A DNA stretch of 6,559 bases from Chloroflexota bacterium. GTDB lineage: Bacteria; Chloroflexota; Limnocylindria; Limnocylindrales; CSP1-4. Location of the stretch: assembly GCA_013696275.1 (NCBI GenBank), contig JACCYW010000019.1, positions 1-6,559 of the forward strand. The letters run 5' to 3'. The notes under the pieces were generated by a model. The model saw only the letters and a list, made by a program, of their open reading frames with translations. It made no database searches and had not been told where the DNA came from. Of this stretch, positions 4,782 to 6,559 are shown piece after piece (the stretch's first letter is position 1; the number at the start of each line of letters is the position of its first letter). Made by a program: the position numbers and the translations under genes.

Positions 4782-6559
4782 ATGGCGCGTCTGCACCTCA
4801 AGTACGGCCTCGTCGCTGAGGGCGACCGGCTCTCCTCATCAGCTGATTCATTGGCCGTCACGGAGCCAGCCACCGGTTCCAGGTCGCGTACCAAAGGCAA
4901 CCTGTACGTGGTCGTCAGTTCGGCCGCCCGAGGCGCCCGCTCGCGTGATGCGACGGTGCTGGTGGCCGACACCATCAGGCGCGAGTACTACTACGACGAG
5001 TCGGCTGGCATCCCCATCTGCCTGGAGAAGGCTTTCCGCAGCGCCGAGCGCAAGCTCCGCAACGGCCGCGGCGGCCAGACCACAGCAGCCGGTTCGATCG
5101 GCGTGGCGGTCGCCGTCATCCGAGGTACCGAGCTGTACGTCGCCACCACCGGGCCGGTCGAGGCGTACCTCGTTCGGGCGGCCCGACTGCTCATGCCGGA
5201 GCATGCGCGCGGACCCGGCATCCCCATCGGCGAAGACCTGCGGGTGGGCGTCTGGCGGGGCGAATTCTCGATCGGCGACTCGTTGCTGCTGGTGGCCCGC
5301 GACCTGACCGAGGTGGTGGGCACGGAAGAGCTGAAGAACGCGGTCGTGACGCTCCATCCACAATCGGCCGTCGAGCACCTCCATCATCTATTCGTGGCCG
5401 CTGGCGGGGAGGGTTCCGATGCCGTCCTGGCGATCGAGGCGAGCGAGGCCGCCAGCCCGCGGACCGAACATCGATTGGTCCCGGTGGCCACCCCCGAAGG
5501 GGCCTCGGAGATGCCGGAGCACGTGACCGCCGGAGGCGGTTCGGTGACATCCGCCTTCGCCACCCGGGCGGTGGATGCGCGAGAGGCGATGGGCAACGCC
5601 GTGGCCAGTCTCGGCGAGCGGCTGGGTGATCTGGTGCCGGGTCGCCGACGGCAGTATCGACCGCTCACGCCGCGGGTCTCGCAACGGGAGGCGCAACGCC
5701 GGGCGGCGGTGGCGTTCCTGGCCTTTCTGGGCGTCATCCTGGTGGTCGGCTTGGCGGTCGCCTTCTTCCCGCCGGGGCGCGAAGACGCGGTCGACCGTAT
5801 CAACGCTGGCGAGGCCGCCTTCATCTCAGCGCGCGATCTGGCCGACCAGGGCAGCGAGCTCATCGTGGATGACCCGAGTCGCGCCCGTGACCTGCTCAGG
5901 GAGGCCTGGCAAGCGGCCGTCAGGGCCCAGGAGACGGGCGTGCCGGCGGCCCAGGTGGGACCGGTGCGTGAGCGCATCGCGAGCGGTCTGGACACCATCT
6001 ACGGGTCTACTCGGATGGCGGTCAGCATCGTCGTGCGGGTGGACACGGCGGCTACTCCGCAGGATCCCCGCGATCTCATCCTGGGCCCCGATGGCGCCGC
6101 GTATGTCCTCGACGAGGAGGCCCGCACGGTGACCCGCATCGACCTTGCCAGCGGCGCCAGCGTGGTCGTGGTCACGGCTGGGGATGGCGGCGGAGCGGGC
6201 ATCGGCACGCCCGAGATGCTGGCCGTGGGGGCGACCGACCTGCTCATCGTGGACGACCGCGAAGGTCTCTGGCGCTGGCGGCCTTCGGATGACACCGGCC
6301 GTGGCACGCTCGGCCAGATCGTCGTCGGCGGGGAGGTCGCGTGGGGCGACGACATCATCGATGTGGGGACCTTCCTCCAGCCTGGCCAAGCGGAGGATGG
6401 CCTCTACAACCTGTACGTGGCGGATCCCAGCTCCAGCCAGATCCTGCGCTATCAGCCGACCCAGGATGGTGGCTCGTTCCCCACCCAGTCGAGCTATCTG
6501 GTCGCTGACGATGCCGCCGTCGCGCAGTTCAGGGAGTTGCTGATAGATGGTGATATCTA
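4782..6559 (+). CDS. Membrane-anchored PP2C-like pseudophosphatase with extracytoplasmic probable beta-propeller, C-terminus cut off
   Basis: The frame stays open from the ATG at 4782 to the right edge (592 residues visible); a TAG at 4767 excludes an upstream start. Residues 1-220 follow the PP2C/PPM phosphatase pattern: LYVVVSSAARGA (41-52) where VADGMGG is expected, then AFRSAERKL (84-92), AGSIGVAVAVIRGTELYVAT (103-122), GPVEAYLVR (124-132) for GDSRAYL, GDSLLLVARDLTEVV (165-179) for GDRLLLCSDGLT, and GSDAVLAIEA (211-220) for DNITVVVV. Most catalytic aspartates are gone, so it is probably inactive. A linker (221-290) and a basic stretch (288-307) precede one transmembrane helix (308-329), implying N-in, C-out. 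A helical segment (335-405) leads to short blade-like repeats such as DLILGPDGAAYVLDEEA (431-447) and LYNLYVADPSSSQILRY (541-557), suggestive of a beta-propeller. Seven bases separate it from dciA with no ribosome binding site, suggesting coupled translation. No known gene name fits. Confidence 0.8.
   Translation, partial: MARLHLKYGLVAEGDRLSSSADSLAVTEPATGSRSRTKGNLYVVVSSAARGARSRDATVLVADTIRREYYYDESAGIPICLEKAFRSAERKLRNGRGGQTTAAGSIGVAVAVIRGTELYVATTGPVEAYLVRAARLLMPEHARGPGIPIGEDLRVGVWRGEFSIGDSLLLVARDLTEVVGTEELKNAVVTLHPQSAVEHLHHLFVAAGGEGSDAVLAIEASEAASPRTEHRLVPVATPEGASEMPEHVTAGGGSVTSAFATRAVDAREAMGNAVASLGERLGDLVPGRRRQYRPLTPRVSQREAQRRAAVAFLAFLGVILVVGLAVAFFPPGREDAVDRINAGEAAFISARDLADQGSELIVDDPSRARDLLREAWQAAVRAQETGVPAAQVGPVRERIASGLDTIYGSTRMAVSIVVRVDTAATPQDPRDLILGPDGAAYVLDEEARTVTRIDLASGASVVVVTAGDGGGAGIGTPEMLAVGATDLLIVDDREGLWRWRPSDDTGRGTLGQIVVGGEVAWGDDIIDVGTFLQPGQAEDGLYNLYVADPSSSQILRYQPTQDGGSFPTQSSYLVADDAAVAQFRELLIDGDI

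Noticed and set aside
4848..5387. Open frame (179 codons) on the - strand inside the pseudophosphatase gene
   Set aside because: The + strand frame shows the PP2C-like pattern throughout this stretch, so the reverse frame is a shadow.
1..6559. Mobile elements, CRISPR arrays, attachment sites, rRNA or tRNA genes
   Set aside because: I found no transposase, integrase, repeat-spacer array, terminal repeats or complete RNA gene; the region looks like a conserved core locus.

Overview
The window is a chromosomal replication-initiation locus from a high-GC bacterium. All readable genes lie on the + strand, in the order csaA-like (3' end only), dnaA, a 310-base gap that looks like the replication origin, dnaN, recF, dciA (DUF721), and a long membrane gene cut by the right edge. 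Gene order, high GC and the look of DnaA, DnaN and RecF suggest a Chloroflexota-type or related lineage. That is an impression from the protein sequences, not a phylogenetic placement.

Layout. Bases 1-203 hold the last 66 residues of a CsaA-like tRNA-binding-fold protein. Bases 204-457 are non-coding and contain three inverted repeats able to form hairpins; the first may end the csaA transcript. dnaA fills 458-1825. The dnaA-dnaN gap (1826-2135) carries TCCAC-core sites resembling DnaA boxes, three copies of the heptamer TCCACGT/ACGTGGA within 72 bases, and a 10-bp inverted repeat. An AT-richer, purine-rich GAT-repeat stretch directly follows, the arrangement expected of an origin. dnaN (2136-3248), recF (3277-4461), dciA (4475-4774) and the last gene (4782 to the edge) are tightly packed, with gaps of 28, 13 and 7 bases, and are probably one operon.

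How the genes fit together. DnaA binds and melts the origin, DciA is the ancestral partner that helps place the DnaB helicase, DnaN is the sliding clamp, and RecF loads RecA at gaps and stalled forks. The outlier is the last gene. Its N-terminal 220 residues have the sequence pattern of a PP2C/PPM Ser/Thr phosphatase, but nearly all metal-binding and catalytic motifs are replaced. One transmembrane helix and an extracytoplasmic, probably beta-propeller, region follow. It reads as a membrane-anchored pseudophosphatase attached to the replication operon, and is the most interesting item here.
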